DNA from: Chloroflexia bacterium
GTDB lineage: Bacteria > Chloroflexota > Chloroflexia > Thermomicrobiales > UBA6265
Assembly: GCA_013698495.1 (NCBI GenBank)
Contig: JACCUV010000132.1
Location: 1 to 11,053, forward strand
Reading direction: 5' to 3'
DNA length: 11,053 nucleotides
The notes beneath the pieces are model-generated. The model was not told the DNA's origin. It worked only from the letters and a program-made list of their open reading frames with translations, and did no database searches. Below, one piece after another: positions 1-6,756 of the stretch. The position numbers were made by a program, and so were the translations under genes. Each line of letters starts with the position of its first letter. Position 1 is the stretch's first letter.

Positions 1-653
1 AAGACGAAGTTGCCGGGCGTGATTTCGTTGCGAAAGGCCTTGCCAATTTGGCCCACGCCGAACGGCAATTTGACCCGCGACGAAGCCATGATGTTCTTGT
101 ACTGGACGAAGATGCCCTGGGCTGTTTCCGGTCGCAGGTAGACCGGCGTCCCTGTCTCCGCCACCGGTCCTATGGTCGTCCCAAACATCATGTTGAACTG
201 TCGGGCATCGGTCAGGGTGCGATTCCCGCAATGCGGGCAGGCGAGGTTGGCCTCCTTGAGAATGACGGACATTTCCTCAGGCGACTTTGTGGCCGCGTCG
301 ACAATTCCGAGTTTCTCTTCAAGCAGGTGATCGGCGCGGAATCGCGACTTGCAGGTTTTGCAATCGACGAGCGGGTCGTTGAAGTTGACGACGTGACCGG
401 ACGCTTCCCAGACCCGCGAGTTCATGAGAATTCCGGCATCGAGTCCGATCATGTCCGCGCGGCGGTGCACGAAGGTCCTCCACCACAATTGCTTGATGTT
501 GCTTTTGAGTTCGACGCCGAGCGGTCCGAAGTCCCACGTATTGGCGAGACCGCCGTAAATGTCGGATCCGGGATACACAAAGCCCCGTCGCTTGGCGAGA
601 GCAACGATCTTTTCCATGGTCGCGGCGCGCGCCAGCACCGGTTGTTGGGTCAT
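1..653 (-). CDS. glyQS: Glycyl-tRNA synthetase, single-chain (alpha2) type; N-terminal 217 residues, 3' end outside window
   Basis: Cytoplasmic class II aminoacyl-tRNA synthetase that charges tRNA-Gly with glycine. Reading the minus strand from ATG at 653 gives an uninterrupted frame to the left edge. Landmarks are GSDIYGGLANTWDFGPLG (residues 29-46), typical of the single-chain GlyRS N-terminus; RPETAQG (174-180); and class II motif 2, with FRNE at 207-210 followed by ITPGNFV. Two CxxC pairs (C98/C101 and C139/C142) flank the inserted segment and could bind zinc. An in-frame TGA at 702-704 limits the start to 653 or an internal ATG at 617; 653 fits the usual family N-terminus better, although no strong ribosome site is visible before either. 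The gene lies 73 bp downstream of the recombinase on the same strand, so co-transcription is possible. The core and anticodon-binding domains are outside the window. Confidence 0.96.
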   Translation of the reverse strand, partial: MTQQPVLARAATMEKIVALAKRRGFVYPGSDIYGGLANTWDFGPLGVELKSNIKQLWWRTFVHRRADMIGLDAGILMNSRVWEASGHVVNFNDPLVDCKTCKSRFRADHLLEEKLGIVDAATKSPEEMSVILKEANLACPHCGNRTLTDARQFNMMFGTTIGPVAETGTPVYLRPETAQGIFVQYKNIMASSRVKLPFGVGQIGKAFRNEITPGNFV

Positions 654-726
654 CGCAAGGTCCAGTCGGAGTACGGCAAGGTCGGAACTTGCCGGATTGA
701 GTCAGCGCTCAGGTGCAGAGAGGCAG

Positions 727-1635
727 TCACGCCGCTCCGGCGCCTTCGGCGGGTTGGGCCGCGCCCTGACCGGCGAGTTGCCGGTAAATCTGGGTGGTGG
801 AAATGCTGACGTGACCGAGTTGCTTCTGGACGTCGGAGAGTTCAGCCCCCCGCCCCAGCGCATGGACGGCGTAGGAGTGCCGTAGGGTGTGCGGCGTAAT
901 TTCGTCGATCCCGGCCCGCTGGGCGTAGGACTTGAGGATCAACCAGAAACCCTGCCGGGTGAGTCGCCCGCCCCGATGGTTGACGTAGAGTGAAACGGTG
1001 TCCGGGTTGGTTAGGGTGGACCGCGCCCGTTCGAGATAGTCGGTCACCGCCGCCAGCGCCTGTGAACTCATCGGCACGGTCCGCGTACGGCCCGCCTTTC
1101 CCTGGCACTGAACGGTAGCCAGATCGAGATCGAGATCGTTCACATCGAGACCGACCAGTTCGCTGACGCGCATTCCGGTGTCGTAGAGCAGTGTGAGCAT
1201 CGCCCGATCGCGAATGCTCTCAGGCCGGTCGGGAGTGGCCGCCGTTGGCTGTTCGAGCAACATCGCCACTTCGCTCGGGGTTATCGCTTTTGGCACGTAT
1301 TTGTCAACCTTGGGTGAGGTCAGACTCGCGCCCACCGACTCGTCGACCACCTTTTGCTTGCGCAACCAGGCGCTGAACGACTTCAGCGCGGCAGTCTTGC
1401 GGGCCACGGTCGATGGCGCATACGCGCGCGACCGCAGGTGCAGGAGGTAACCGCCAAGATGATCATTGGTGAGTTCTGGCCACGTGGTCACCTGACTCAC
1501 GTGGTCTTCCTCGGGGGGAGCGCCCAGGTAGGCGGTGAATTGCTGAAGATCGTTTCTGTAGGCGGCAATCGTGTTTGGCGAGAAATGCCGTTCCACCTGG
1601 AGTGAACTCAAGAACGCCTCGACCTGTTCTTCCAT
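727..1635 (-). CDS. xerC/xerD: XerC/XerD-type tyrosine site-specific recombinase
   Basis: DNA strand-exchange enzyme of the lambda-integrase family. At 302 residues it has the usual length of the Xer proteins that resolve chromosome dimers at dif sites. Residues about 1-95 form the SAM-like core-binding domain (HFSPNTIAAYRNDL at 17-30). The catalytic domain follows with all expected residues: R156 in TGMRVSEL, K180 in QGKAGRTR, H249 and R252 in HTLRHSYA, H275 in LGHVSIST, and nucleophile Y284. The ATG at 1635 is preceded by AAGGA (1646-1650) with a 10-nt spacer. It sits 66 bp after alanine dehydrogenase and 73 bp before glyQS on the same strand. No flanking attachment repeats or phage genes are visible, which favours a housekeeping Xer over a mobile-element integrase. 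XerC and XerD cannot be told apart here; the alanine-rich tail after residue 288 carries no recognised motif. Confidence 0.93.
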   Translation of the reverse strand: MEEQVEAFLSSLQVERHFSPNTIAAYRNDLQQFTAYLGAPPEEDHVSQVTTWPELTNDHLGGYLLHLRSRAYAPSTVARKTAALKSFSAWLRKQKVVDESVGASLTSPKVDKYVPKAITPSEVAMLLEQPTAATPDRPESIRDRAMLTLLYDTGMRVSELVGLDVNDLDLDLATVQCQGKAGRTRTVPMSSQALAAVTDYLERARSTLTNPDTVSLYVNHRGGRLTRQGFWLILKSYAQRAGIDEITPHTLRHSYAVHALGRGAELSDVQKQLGHVSISTTQIYRQLAGQGAAQPAEGAGAA

Positions 1636-1661
1636 TTGCGGAAGATCCTTTCAACCCATGA

Positions 1662-1680
1662 GCGGCGTCAATGGCGCCGC
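1662..1680 (-). other. Small GC-rich hairpin between ald and the recombinase gene
   Basis: A 6-bp inverted repeat (GCGGCG/CGCCGC) with a 7-nt loop lies in the 66-bp gap after the ald TAG stop (1702-1704). No T-rich tract follows it on the minus strand, so it is not a convincing intrinsic terminator. It may modestly attenuate read-through into the recombinase gene, or it may be chance in GC-rich DNA. Confidence 0.25.
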
Positions 1681-1701
1681 TTCGTCAAGCAACAAAGGCG
1701 A

Positions 1702-2829
1702 CTACGCCACTGCCAAGCTCACAATTCGGTCCAACGGCACGTATGGCATCCCGAACGCTTCCGCAACACCGGCGTAGGTGACCTGCCCGCCGAATACATT
1801 CACGCCTTTGGCCAGCGCCGGGTCCCGGCTGACCGCTGCCTCCAGACCCTGTCCAGCGAGCGCCAATCCGTACGGCAGCGTCACGTTGGAGAGCGCCAAC
1901 GTGCTGGTCCTGGGCACGGCGCCGGGCATGTTGGTGACGCAATAGTGGACCACGCCGCTCACCTCATAAGTCGGTTCGCTGTGCGACGTCGGCTTCGCTG
2001 TTTCGAAACAGCCACCCTGGTCGATTGCGACATCGACCATGACGGAGCCGGGCTGCATCGTATCGACCATCTCGCGGGTGACGAGTTTTGGCGCCACCTT
2101 GCCTGGAATCAGGACACTGCCAATCACGAGATCGGCGCGACTGACAGACTCTGCCACATTATGACTATTGGATGCCAGTGTGTGAATACGTCCATGCAGG
2201 ATTTGATCGAGGAATCGCAGGCGCTCGATGTTCATGTCGAGAATCGTGACATTGGCGCCCATCCCCAGCGCCATCTGCGCGGCGTTTGTTCCGACGATTC
2301 CGCCGCCGACGATCACGACATCGGCGCCAGGCACGCCGGGCACACCGCCGAGCAACATGCCGCGGCCGCCATGCGTCTTTTCCAGGTAATGCGCCCCGAC
2401 CTGCACCGACATCCGGCCCGCAACCTCGCTCATCGGTTGCAAGAGCGGCAGTGGGCCGGTTCCAAGCTGCACGGTCTCATAGGCGACCGCCTGCACGCGC
2501 CGTTCGACAAGCGCCCGCGTCAGCAGTTCGTCGGCGGCGAGGTGGAGGTACGTGAAAAGGAGCTGATCCTCGCGCATCAGCGGATATTCGCTGGGGACCG
2601 GTTCCTTGACCTTGACGATCATCGCGGCGCGCTCGAAGACCTCTTCGTGGGTTGCGACAAGCTCAGCGCCGGCGGCCCTGTATTCGAGATCGGTGAAGCC
2701 GCTGCCAGCGCCCGCCGCCTTCTCAACGAGGACAGTGTGCCCACGCGCGACATACTCGCGAACGCCGGCTGGTGTGGTCGAAACCCTGTTCTCCCGATCC
2801 TTGACTTCCCGAGGCACTCCAACGATCAC
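1702..2829 (-). CDS. ald: Alanine dehydrogenase
   Basis: NAD-dependent enzyme that interconverts L-alanine and pyruvate plus ammonia, linking alanine breakdown or synthesis to central carbon metabolism. The 375-residue product has the family's usual length. R15, K75 and H96 match the substrate-binding positions known in the family, and D270 (in MVDVAIDQGG) the catalytic aspartate. The NAD-binding Rossmann loop is VGGGIVG (174-180, G175-x-G177-x-x-G180), with D198 placed to contact the adenosine ribose. I chose GTG at 2829 because GGGAGG sits 6 nt upstream and because the protein then begins MIVGVPREVK, as in other Ald proteins. The same frame is open up to an ATG at 2976, but that 49-residue extension is arginine-rich, unlike the family, and probably untranslated leader. 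The gene is divergent from rseP. Confidence 0.97.
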   Translation of the reverse strand: MIVGVPREVKDRENRVSTTPAGVREYVARGHTVLVEKAAGAGSGFTDLEYRAAGAELVATHEEVFERAAMIVKVKEPVPSEYPLMREDQLLFTYLHLAADELLTRALVERRVQAVAYETVQLGTGPLPLLQPMSEVAGRMSVQVGAHYLEKTHGGRGMLLGGVPGVPGADVVIVGGGIVGTNAAQMALGMGANVTILDMNIERLRFLDQILHGRIHTLASNSHNVAESVSRADLVIGSVLIPGKVAPKLVTREMVDTMQPGSVMVDVAIDQGGCFETAKPTSHSEPTYEVSGVVHYCVTNMPGAVPRTSTLALSNVTLPYGLALAGQGLEAAVSRDPALAKGVNVFGGQVTYAGVAEAFGMPYVPLDRIVSLAVA

Positions 2830-2835
2830 GCCGAT

Positions 2836-2841
2836 CCTCCC
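2836..2841 (-). promoter_or_regulatory. Shine-Dalgarno site that fixes the GTG start of ald
   Basis: GGGAGG on the minus strand, 6 nt upstream of GTG at 2829. It is the strongest ribosome site in the leader and supports the 375-residue product over the longer in-frame extension to 2976. Confidence 0.85.
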
Positions 2842-2966
2842 TGACAAACAGCATTGTTCGACCACAGACAGTGTTCGGCGTCCGGCCCGCCCTCGTTCAA
2901 GCGACCGACCCGTGTGGATCGCGCCGCGAACGTACGTGGGCCGCTGCCCGTCCAATTGGCGTTCGC

Positions 2967-2975
2967 ATTCTAGCA
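2967..2975 (-). promoter_or_regulatory. Candidate extended -10 promoter element for ald
   Basis: The minus strand reads TGCTAGAAT, matching an extended -10 (TGn plus a hexamer one mismatch from TATAAT). No good -35 hexamer lies 16-18 nt upstream, which extended -10 promoters can tolerate. Transcription from it would give a leader of roughly 130 nt before the GTG at 2829. Confidence 0.35.
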
Positions 2976-3056
2976 CGAACCAAGGTTGGTTATGTTGCGT
3001 TAGTGTAACCGGCTTGAGTGTGCCACGTTGGCAATGGGGAACATCGGAATGCGTTG

Positions 3057-3062
3057 TAGAAT
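3057..3062 (+). promoter_or_regulatory. Candidate -10 hexamer for rseP
   Basis: TAGAAT, one mismatch from consensus, about 75 bp upstream of the rseP start. The nearest TTGACA-like hexamer (TTGGCA, 3028-3033) is 23 nt away, too far for a standard sigma-70 spacer, so this is only a weak candidate. Confidence 0.22.
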
Positions 3063-3136
3063 GAACCTGAATACGGGCAGATCGTCGGCGACATTCGGCG
3101 AACTCCCCTCACGGACAAACATGGAGATTCCCATTC

Positions 3137-4741
3137 GTGCCTGAATTTTCCAGCGGCCTCGCTCTCGGATTGCTGATTATCCCGGTTCTCGCCTCCCTCA
3201 TCATCATCCACGAACTTGGTCACTTCTTCGCCGCCCGCAGTGTCGGCGTCAAGGTCGAGGAGTTCGGCATCGGCATTCCGCCGCGGGCCAGGGGTTGGCG
3301 CCGCAATGGCGTGTTGTGGTCGCTGAACTGGATTCCGTTCGGGGGCTTCGTCCGCGTCAAGGGCGAAGACGGGGCCGACATGAGCGACGACTCGATGAAC
3401 AGCAAGGGGCCGGGACAACGCGCCTTTTTCCTCGCCGCCGGTTCGGCTATGAACTTCCTGGCGGCGATCGTGCTCTCGATCGTGATCGTCACCTTCCAGG
3501 GCGTGCCGGATACGAGCAGCAATGTCTACATCGCCAATGTCGAGGAGAGCTCCCCGGCCGAAGGAGCGAACTGGCTGCCGGGCGATGCGATCCACGCCGT
3601 CGATGGCGAGGTCATCGCTGACTCCGAGCAACTCCAAAGCGCGATCGGCAGTCACGCCGGTCAGGAAGTCAGCGTCACGATCCGCCGCGGCGACGAACTG
3701 ATTGAAACCAGCCTGATTCCACGGCTCGATCCCCCGCCACGACAGGGCGCCACCGGGATTTCAATGGTGCAAGGCACTCGTTCGATCCTTAAGATCACCG
3801 AAGTTGCGCCAGGAACGGCCGCCGCAGACGCCGGATGGCAGAGTGGCGACGAAATCATTGCGGTCAATGGTATCGAACTCGAGGCCGAGGCCCAGGCCCG
3901 CAGCCTGTTCCTTGAGGGCGCCGGCGACGCGGTGGCGGTTACGCTCGAGCGCGACGGGCAGACGCTCGAAACCTCGGTGGCGATGCCGCAACCGGCAGTG
4001 ACACTCACCCAGGTCTTGACCGATAGCCCCGCCAGCGATGCCTTGCTTTACCCTGGCGACGAAATTGTCCGGATCGATGGCGAGGCGGTCACCGATGGCG
4101 ATTCGTTCGGCAACCTGCTCGCCGCGGCCGGTGGGACGTCGGCAACGCTCGAGATCGTCCGCGAGGGCCGCGCGCTCGAACTGCTCCTGGTCGTGCCTGA
4201 GCTTGGCGAAGACGACAGCGCGATCGACCTGATCGGGGTCAACGGCCGAGTCGAGAATCCCTACGAGGCGTTGGGCACGGACGGCATCGTGGCCCGCACC
4301 TTCAACCCGGTTTCGTTCGGCCAGATCATTCCCGAAGGCTGGGGCCAATTCTGGTTCATGACCTCCGGGACGTTCGAGGGTCTACGCACGATGGTCACCG
4401 AGGGCGTCGATCCCGACCAGATCATGGGTCCGGTGGGGATGGGCCAACTTACCTCCGAGTCGCTCTCCAGTTCGGCGACACCCGCCTGGTACACGCTGCT
4501 GTTTATCGCGACGGTCATTTCGGTCGGTCTCGGAGTGCTCAATCTCCTGCCGTTGCCTGCACTCGATGGCGGCCGCCTCCTGTTCGTCCTGATCGAGGTG
4601 CTGCGTGGGGGGCGACGCATCTCACCGGAGAAGGAAGGGCTGGTCCATCTCGCTGGCATGGTTGTGTTGCTTGGCCTAATGTTCGTGATCGCCTTTGGCG
4701 ATGTCTCACGGTTGGTCGACGGGCGCTCGATTTTCCCGTAG
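3137..4741 (+). CDS. rseP: RseP-like M50 site-2 membrane metalloprotease with three PDZ-like repeats
   Basis: Intramembrane zinc protease of the RseP/RasP/SpoIVFB superfamily, which cleaves membrane-embedded anti-sigma factors or leftover signal peptides. The first membrane segment carries HELGH (25-29; H25 and H29 bind zinc, E26 is catalytic). A second segment is near 97-119. The C-terminal membrane part contains GPVG (431-434), NLLPLPALDGGR (469-480, where D477 is the third zinc ligand) and a final segment about 503-521. Between these lie three PDZ-like units, about 124-196, 204-284 and 285-372, each with the xPGD or xSGD plus (V/I)(N/D)GE-type motif (PGDAIHAVDGE, SGDEIIAVNGI, PGDEIVRIDGE). 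At 534 residues it exceeds the usual one- or two-PDZ proteins (about 340-460). The GTG start at 3137 has GGAG 10 nt upstream. ispG lies downstream, a common partner, but dxr, often upstream in other genomes, is absent here. Confidence 0.95.
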   Translation: MPEFSSGLALGLLIIPVLASLIIIHELGHFFAARSVGVKVEEFGIGIPPRARGWRRNGVLWSLNWIPFGGFVRVKGEDGADMSDDSMNSKGPGQRAFFLAAGSAMNFLAAIVLSIVIVTFQGVPDTSSNVYIANVEESSPAEGANWLPGDAIHAVDGEVIADSEQLQSAIGSHAGQEVSVTIRRGDELIETSLIPRLDPPPRQGATGISMVQGTRSILKITEVAPGTAAADAGWQSGDEIIAVNGIELEAEAQARSLFLEGAGDAVAVTLERDGQTLETSVAMPQPAVTLTQVLTDSPASDALLYPGDEIVRIDGEAVTDGDSFGNLLAAAGGTSATLEIVREGRALELLLVVPELGEDDSAIDLIGVNGRVENPYEALGTDGIVARTFNPVSFGQIIPEGWGQFWFMTSGTFEGLRTMVTEGVDPDQIMGPVGMGQLTSESLSSSATPAWYTLLFIATVISVGLGVLNLLPLPALDGGRLLFVLIEVLRGGRRISPEKEGLVHLAGMVVLLGLMFVIAFGDVSRLVDGRSIFP

Positions 4742-4942
4742 ATTGGGCGTCTCGCAGTCGTCTCAGACGGCCGGACACCGGTCGATCCTGGCACTCTGCG
4801 CAGCCTGGTGTAGAGTTGTCCGGTCGCCACCCGGTTCGATACGAGCGTCCGAGTTGTCGGCACGGAGTCTTTGAATCTCTCTTGATTGTCATGCCGTATG
4901 ATGGACGAGTCGAGGGTCGCTCATCGCGAACAAGCAGGTCAC
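4742..4942. other. Intergenic stretch after rseP with an imperfect long-range inverted repeat
   Basis: No gene is recognised in these 201 bp. GGCCGGACA (4769-4777) can pair with TGTCCGGTC (4817-4825): nine pairs, one of them G-U. Inside it ACTCT (4793-4797) can pair with AGAGT (4812-4816), directly adjoining the outer 3' arm. No T tract follows, so it does not look like a standard terminator. It may be transcript structure or chance. I see no clear terminator for rseP. Confidence 0.3.
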
Positions 4943-5140
4943 ATGGCCACCAACCTGACGATTGACGAAAAACTGTTCGCGGAAGCGCAGTGACTCACGG
5001 GTCCAAAGAAGAAGACTGATCTTTTGCGTGGAGAACTGCAAGCGCTGATCGAGCGCGAGAGTCCAAGGCGTTTGGCACAACTCGGGGGATCAGAACCCGA
5101 CGCAATTGAGATTCCCCGCCGCCGGGGCGACTCCCATTGA
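4943..5140 (+). pseudogene. VapB-family antitoxin pseudogene with in-frame TGA
   Basis: Read through one stop, this 65-codon frame looks like a VapB antitoxin. It starts MATNLTIDEKLFAEAQ, then TGA at 4991-4993, then LTGPKKKTDLLRGELQALI and an RRLAQLGGSEPD segment, ending IPRRRGDSH. MATNL-type starts, a conserved lysine-rich helix and the RRLAxLGG tail are typical of VapB proteins, which bind and neutralise a partner PIN-domain RNase and repress their own operon. The stop is one C-to-T change from CGA (Arg), a common residue there. The frame ends at 5138-5140 and overlaps the vapC remnant by 4 bp (TTGA), the usual vapBC arrangement. With the stop only a 16-residue peptide is made, so the gene is probably dead. 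Family assignment is by motif memory, without a profile search. Confidence 0.72.
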
Positions 5141-5397
5141 TCCTGGTCGATACGTCGAACTGAATCGATCACCTCAGACAGGCTAACCCCGCATTGGTGG
5201 AACTCCTGGAGAAGAGTGAAGTCCTCACTCACTCTTGGGTGATCGGTGAACTTGCTCTTGGCGCCCTGCGCAATCGCGATGAAATCCTTCACCTTCCTGG
5301 GGCGATGCCAATGACGCCAGTGGTAAGTGACGAGCAGGCTCCGTCCGCCCGCTCGTCAATCGAGAGAAAACAGTTGCCCGTTTGGCCTGTGAAATAA
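5137..5397 (+). pseudogene. VapC-type PIN-domain toxin pseudogene, nonsense-mutated and truncated
   Basis: From a TTG overlapping the vapB stop, the frame reads LILVDTSN, TGA (5161-5163), IDHLRQANPALVELLEKSEV, then THSWVIGELALGALRNRDEI and onwards. This matches the N-terminal half of VapC ribonucleases: D of VDTS and E of IGELALG are two of the acidic residues that bind the catalytic metal. The TGA falls where these proteins usually have Trp (DTSxWIDHL), one G-to-A change from TGG. Similarity fades after about 5340, and the later Asp-containing segment (normally GxxDAHLLAS-like) is missing before the stop at 5395-5397, so the protein would lack part of its active site even without the nonsense codon. 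A GTG at 5194 could start a 67-residue fragment but would omit the first Asp. The toxin is judged inactive. Confidence 0.75.
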
Positions 5398-5543
5398 TGC
5401 ACAAAAAGGCCGGGCATCGTACCATAGACGCAGCACAGTTCGATCGCTTGCGAACTTCCTCACGCCACGACGATCTGACCGCTATCATGCCTCAATCAGA
5501 ACCCGGTCCCACCAAAGGAATCGCCCACACATGTCACTTGTAG
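5331..5543 (+). pseudogene. Open, startless coding-like remnant of unknown origin between vapC and ispG
   Basis: In a frame different from vapC, codons stay open from after TGA 5328-5330 to TAG 5541-5543, running over the ispG start. The readable part, SVRPLVNREKTVARLACEIM and then HKKAGHRTIDAAQFDRLR, looks like a real amphipathic-helix protein rather than random translation. It faintly resembles the small helical domain at the C-terminus of some protochlorophyllide-reductase-like proteins (PCP_red type), but I cannot confirm that. There is no plausible start codon with a ribosome site. It may be the tail of a gene joined to vapC by a deletion, or a chance open frame. Confidence 0.2.
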
Positions 5544-6712
5544 CCCCTCGGCGCAAAACCCGCGTGCTTCACGTCGGCGACGTGACAATCGGTGGCGAGC
5601 ACCCAATTCGCGTGCAGTCGATGGCGACCGCCGACACCCGCGATCCCAAGGCCACGCTCGCTCAAATCCAGGAGCTCGCCGATGCCGGGTGCGAGATCGT
5701 GCGGATCGCCGTGCCCGACCGCAAGGCCGCGGCCGCGCTCCCCGAGATCGTCCCGTATTCGCCGGTTCCGCTGATTGCCGATATTCACTTTGAGTACACA
5801 CTCGCGCTGAAGGCGCTCGATGCCGGGATTCACGGGTTGCGACTCAACCCCGGCAACATTCGCAAGGAAGAGCACGTCCGCCAGGTGGTGACCAAGGCGA
5901 AGGAACGCGGCACGCCAATCCGGATCGGTGTCAACTTCGGCTCGGTGGCCCCGATGACCGAGGAATTCGTCGATGAAATGGCCCAGGAAGGCGCTTCCCA
6001 AATCCAGCTTCGGGCCGAGTGGCTGGTGCGCTCCGCGCTCGGGCATATCAAGATTCTTGAAGACCTCGATTTCTACGACACCAAGGTCAGTCTCAAGGCT
6101 TTCGAGGTTCCCGTTTTGATCGAGGCCTACCAGCGGTTCGCCCGCCTCCCGAATGACTATCCGCTCCATCTTGGCGTGACCGAGGCGGGGACACCACGCG
6201 CCGGGAGCGTTCGCTCGGCGGTCGGGATCGGTACGTTGCTGGCGCTCGGCATCGGCGACACGATTCGCGTCTCGCTGACGACCGATCCGACCGAAGAAGT
6301 CTTTGTCGGCTACGAAATCCTGAAGAGTCTCGAACTGAGGCAGAAGGGGGCGACGATGATCGCCTGCCCGACTTGCGGGCGGGTCGAAGTCGATTTGTTC
6401 ACGCTTGCCAACCAGGTCGACAAGGTGCTGGAAACGATCGACGAGCCGATTCGGGTCGCGGTCATGGGATGCGTCGTGAATGGCCCTGGCGAATCGAAGG
6501 ATGCCGATGTCGGTCTCGCCGCCGGGAATGGCAAGGGCGTGATTTTCCGCAAGGGCAAGATCGTCAAGACCGTGCTCGAAGCGGACATGCTCGATGAATT
6601 AACCCGCGAAATCCACCTCGTTGTCGAGGATCGCCGGAACGGCATTTTCGACGAGGCGGAGGGGCCAGAGAACGCGTACAAGCCGATGATCAAGTTGCGG
6701 GCCGTCTCGTAG
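5531..6712 (+). CDS. ispG: 4-hydroxy-3-methylbut-2-en-1-yl diphosphate synthase (IspG/GcpE)
   Basis: Cytoplasmic [4Fe-4S] enzyme of the MEP pathway that reductively converts 2-C-methyl-D-erythritol 2,4-cyclodiphosphate to HMBPP, a precursor of isopentenyl and dimethylallyl diphosphate. The 393-residue length suits the bacterial two-domain form. The TIM-barrel part has IRVQSMA (26-32), ADIHFEY (83-89) and GLRLNPGN (102-109). The C-terminal cluster domain has C279 and C282 in ACPTCGR and C314 in MGCVVNGPGE, with E321 as the expected fourth ligand. ATG at 5531 is preceded by AAAGGA (5514-5519) with an 11-nt spacer. TATCAT at 5483-5488 could be a -10 hexamer but has no good -35. Its TAG stop abuts a perfect hairpin. 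The product class feeds the prenyl diphosphates that the MenA domain downstream would use, though a shared transcript is not shown. Confidence 0.98.
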   Translation: MSLVAPRRKTRVLHVGDVTIGGEHPIRVQSMATADTRDPKATLAQIQELADAGCEIVRIAVPDRKAAAALPEIVPYSPVPLIADIHFEYTLALKALDAGIHGLRLNPGNIRKEEHVRQVVTKAKERGTPIRIGVNFGSVAPMTEEFVDEMAQEGASQIQLRAEWLVRSALGHIKILEDLDFYDTKVSLKAFEVPVLIEAYQRFARLPNDYPLHLGVTEAGTPRAGSVRSAVGIGTLLALGIGDTIRVSLTTDPTEEVFVGYEILKSLELRQKGATMIACPTCGRVEVDLFTLANQVDKVLETIDEPIRVAVMGCVVNGPGESKDADVGLAAGNGKGVIFRKGKIVKTVLEADMLDELTREIHLVVEDRRNGIFDEAEGPENAYKPMIKLRAVS

Positions 6713-6734
6713 GGGAGACCCTGTGTGGTCTCCC
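6713..6734 (+). terminator. Hairpin directly after the ispG stop; possible terminator lacking a U tract
   Basis: GGGAGACC (6713-6720) and GGTCTCCC (6727-6734) form a perfect 8-bp stem with a 6-nt loop, starting one base after the ispG TAG. The following bases are GCGTCCCGG, not T-rich, so it is not a textbook intrinsic terminator. It could protect the 3' end or act as a weak terminator between ispG and the transporter operon. Confidence 0.5.
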
Positions 6735-6747
6735 GCGTCCCGGCCGG

Positions 6748-6753
6748 TACAAT
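6748..6753 (+). promoter_or_regulatory. Candidate -10 hexamer for the transporter operon
   Basis: TACAAT, one mismatch from consensus, lies between the ispG hairpin and the palindromic element, about 78 bp before the start of the binding-protein gene. The -35 region at 17-18 nt spacing (around 6724-6730) is poor and falls inside the hairpin, so the assignment is tentative. Confidence 0.3.
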
Positions 6754-6756
6754 GAA

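Larger units (their letters stand above)
2830..3136. other. Divergent intergenic region between ald and rseP
   Basis: This 307-bp region must hold the promoters for ald (leftward) and rseP (rightward). I see the ald ribosome site at 2836-2841, an extended -10-like motif for ald at 2967-2975, and a TAGAAT candidate -10 for rseP at 3057-3062. The stretch 2970-3020 is less GC-rich than the genes around it and holds a small inverted repeat, AACCA/TGGTT with a 4-nt loop, which could be an operator, though nothing identifies a regulator. No RNA gene or conserved coding sequence is recognised. Confidence 0.6.

Noticed and set aside
48..809. 253-codon plus-strand open frame at the left end
   Set aside because: It is antisense to glyQS and the end of the recombinase gene; its translation has no recognisable motif, while the minus strand encodes clear GlyRS motifs.
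1636..2844. 402-codon plus-strand open frame antisense to alanine dehydrogenase
   Set aside because: It lies directly opposite a full-length, motif-complete ald and has a His/Arg-rich composition typical of an antisense frame in GC-rich coding DNA; no domain or ribosome site is seen.
2830..2976. 49-residue N-terminal extension of alanine dehydrogenase to ATG 2976
   Set aside because: The extension is Arg-rich and unlike the family, a strong GGGAGG precedes the GTG at 2829, and the likely -10 promoter motif at 2967-2975 overlaps the supposed start.
3028..3062. TTGGCA plus TAGAAT as a full sigma-70 promoter for rseP
   Set aside because: The 23-nt spacing is outside the working range; only the -10 hexamer is kept, as a weak candidate.
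4828..4850. tRNA T-loop-like GGTTCGAT motif
   Set aside because: The flanking bases do not form a 5-bp T-stem, and no acceptor, anticodon or D arm can be placed around it.
4943..5163. TGA read as Trp or another amino acid (recoding) in vapB and vapC
   Set aside because: TGA is the normal stop of the recombinase and three operon genes here, the vapB TGA is not at a Trp position, and vapC is also truncated, so decay explains the data better.
5214..5230. GAGTGA/TCACTC inverted repeat
   Set aside because: It lies inside the vapC coding remnant where codons fit the protein family; a 6-bp repeat in this context is likely chance.
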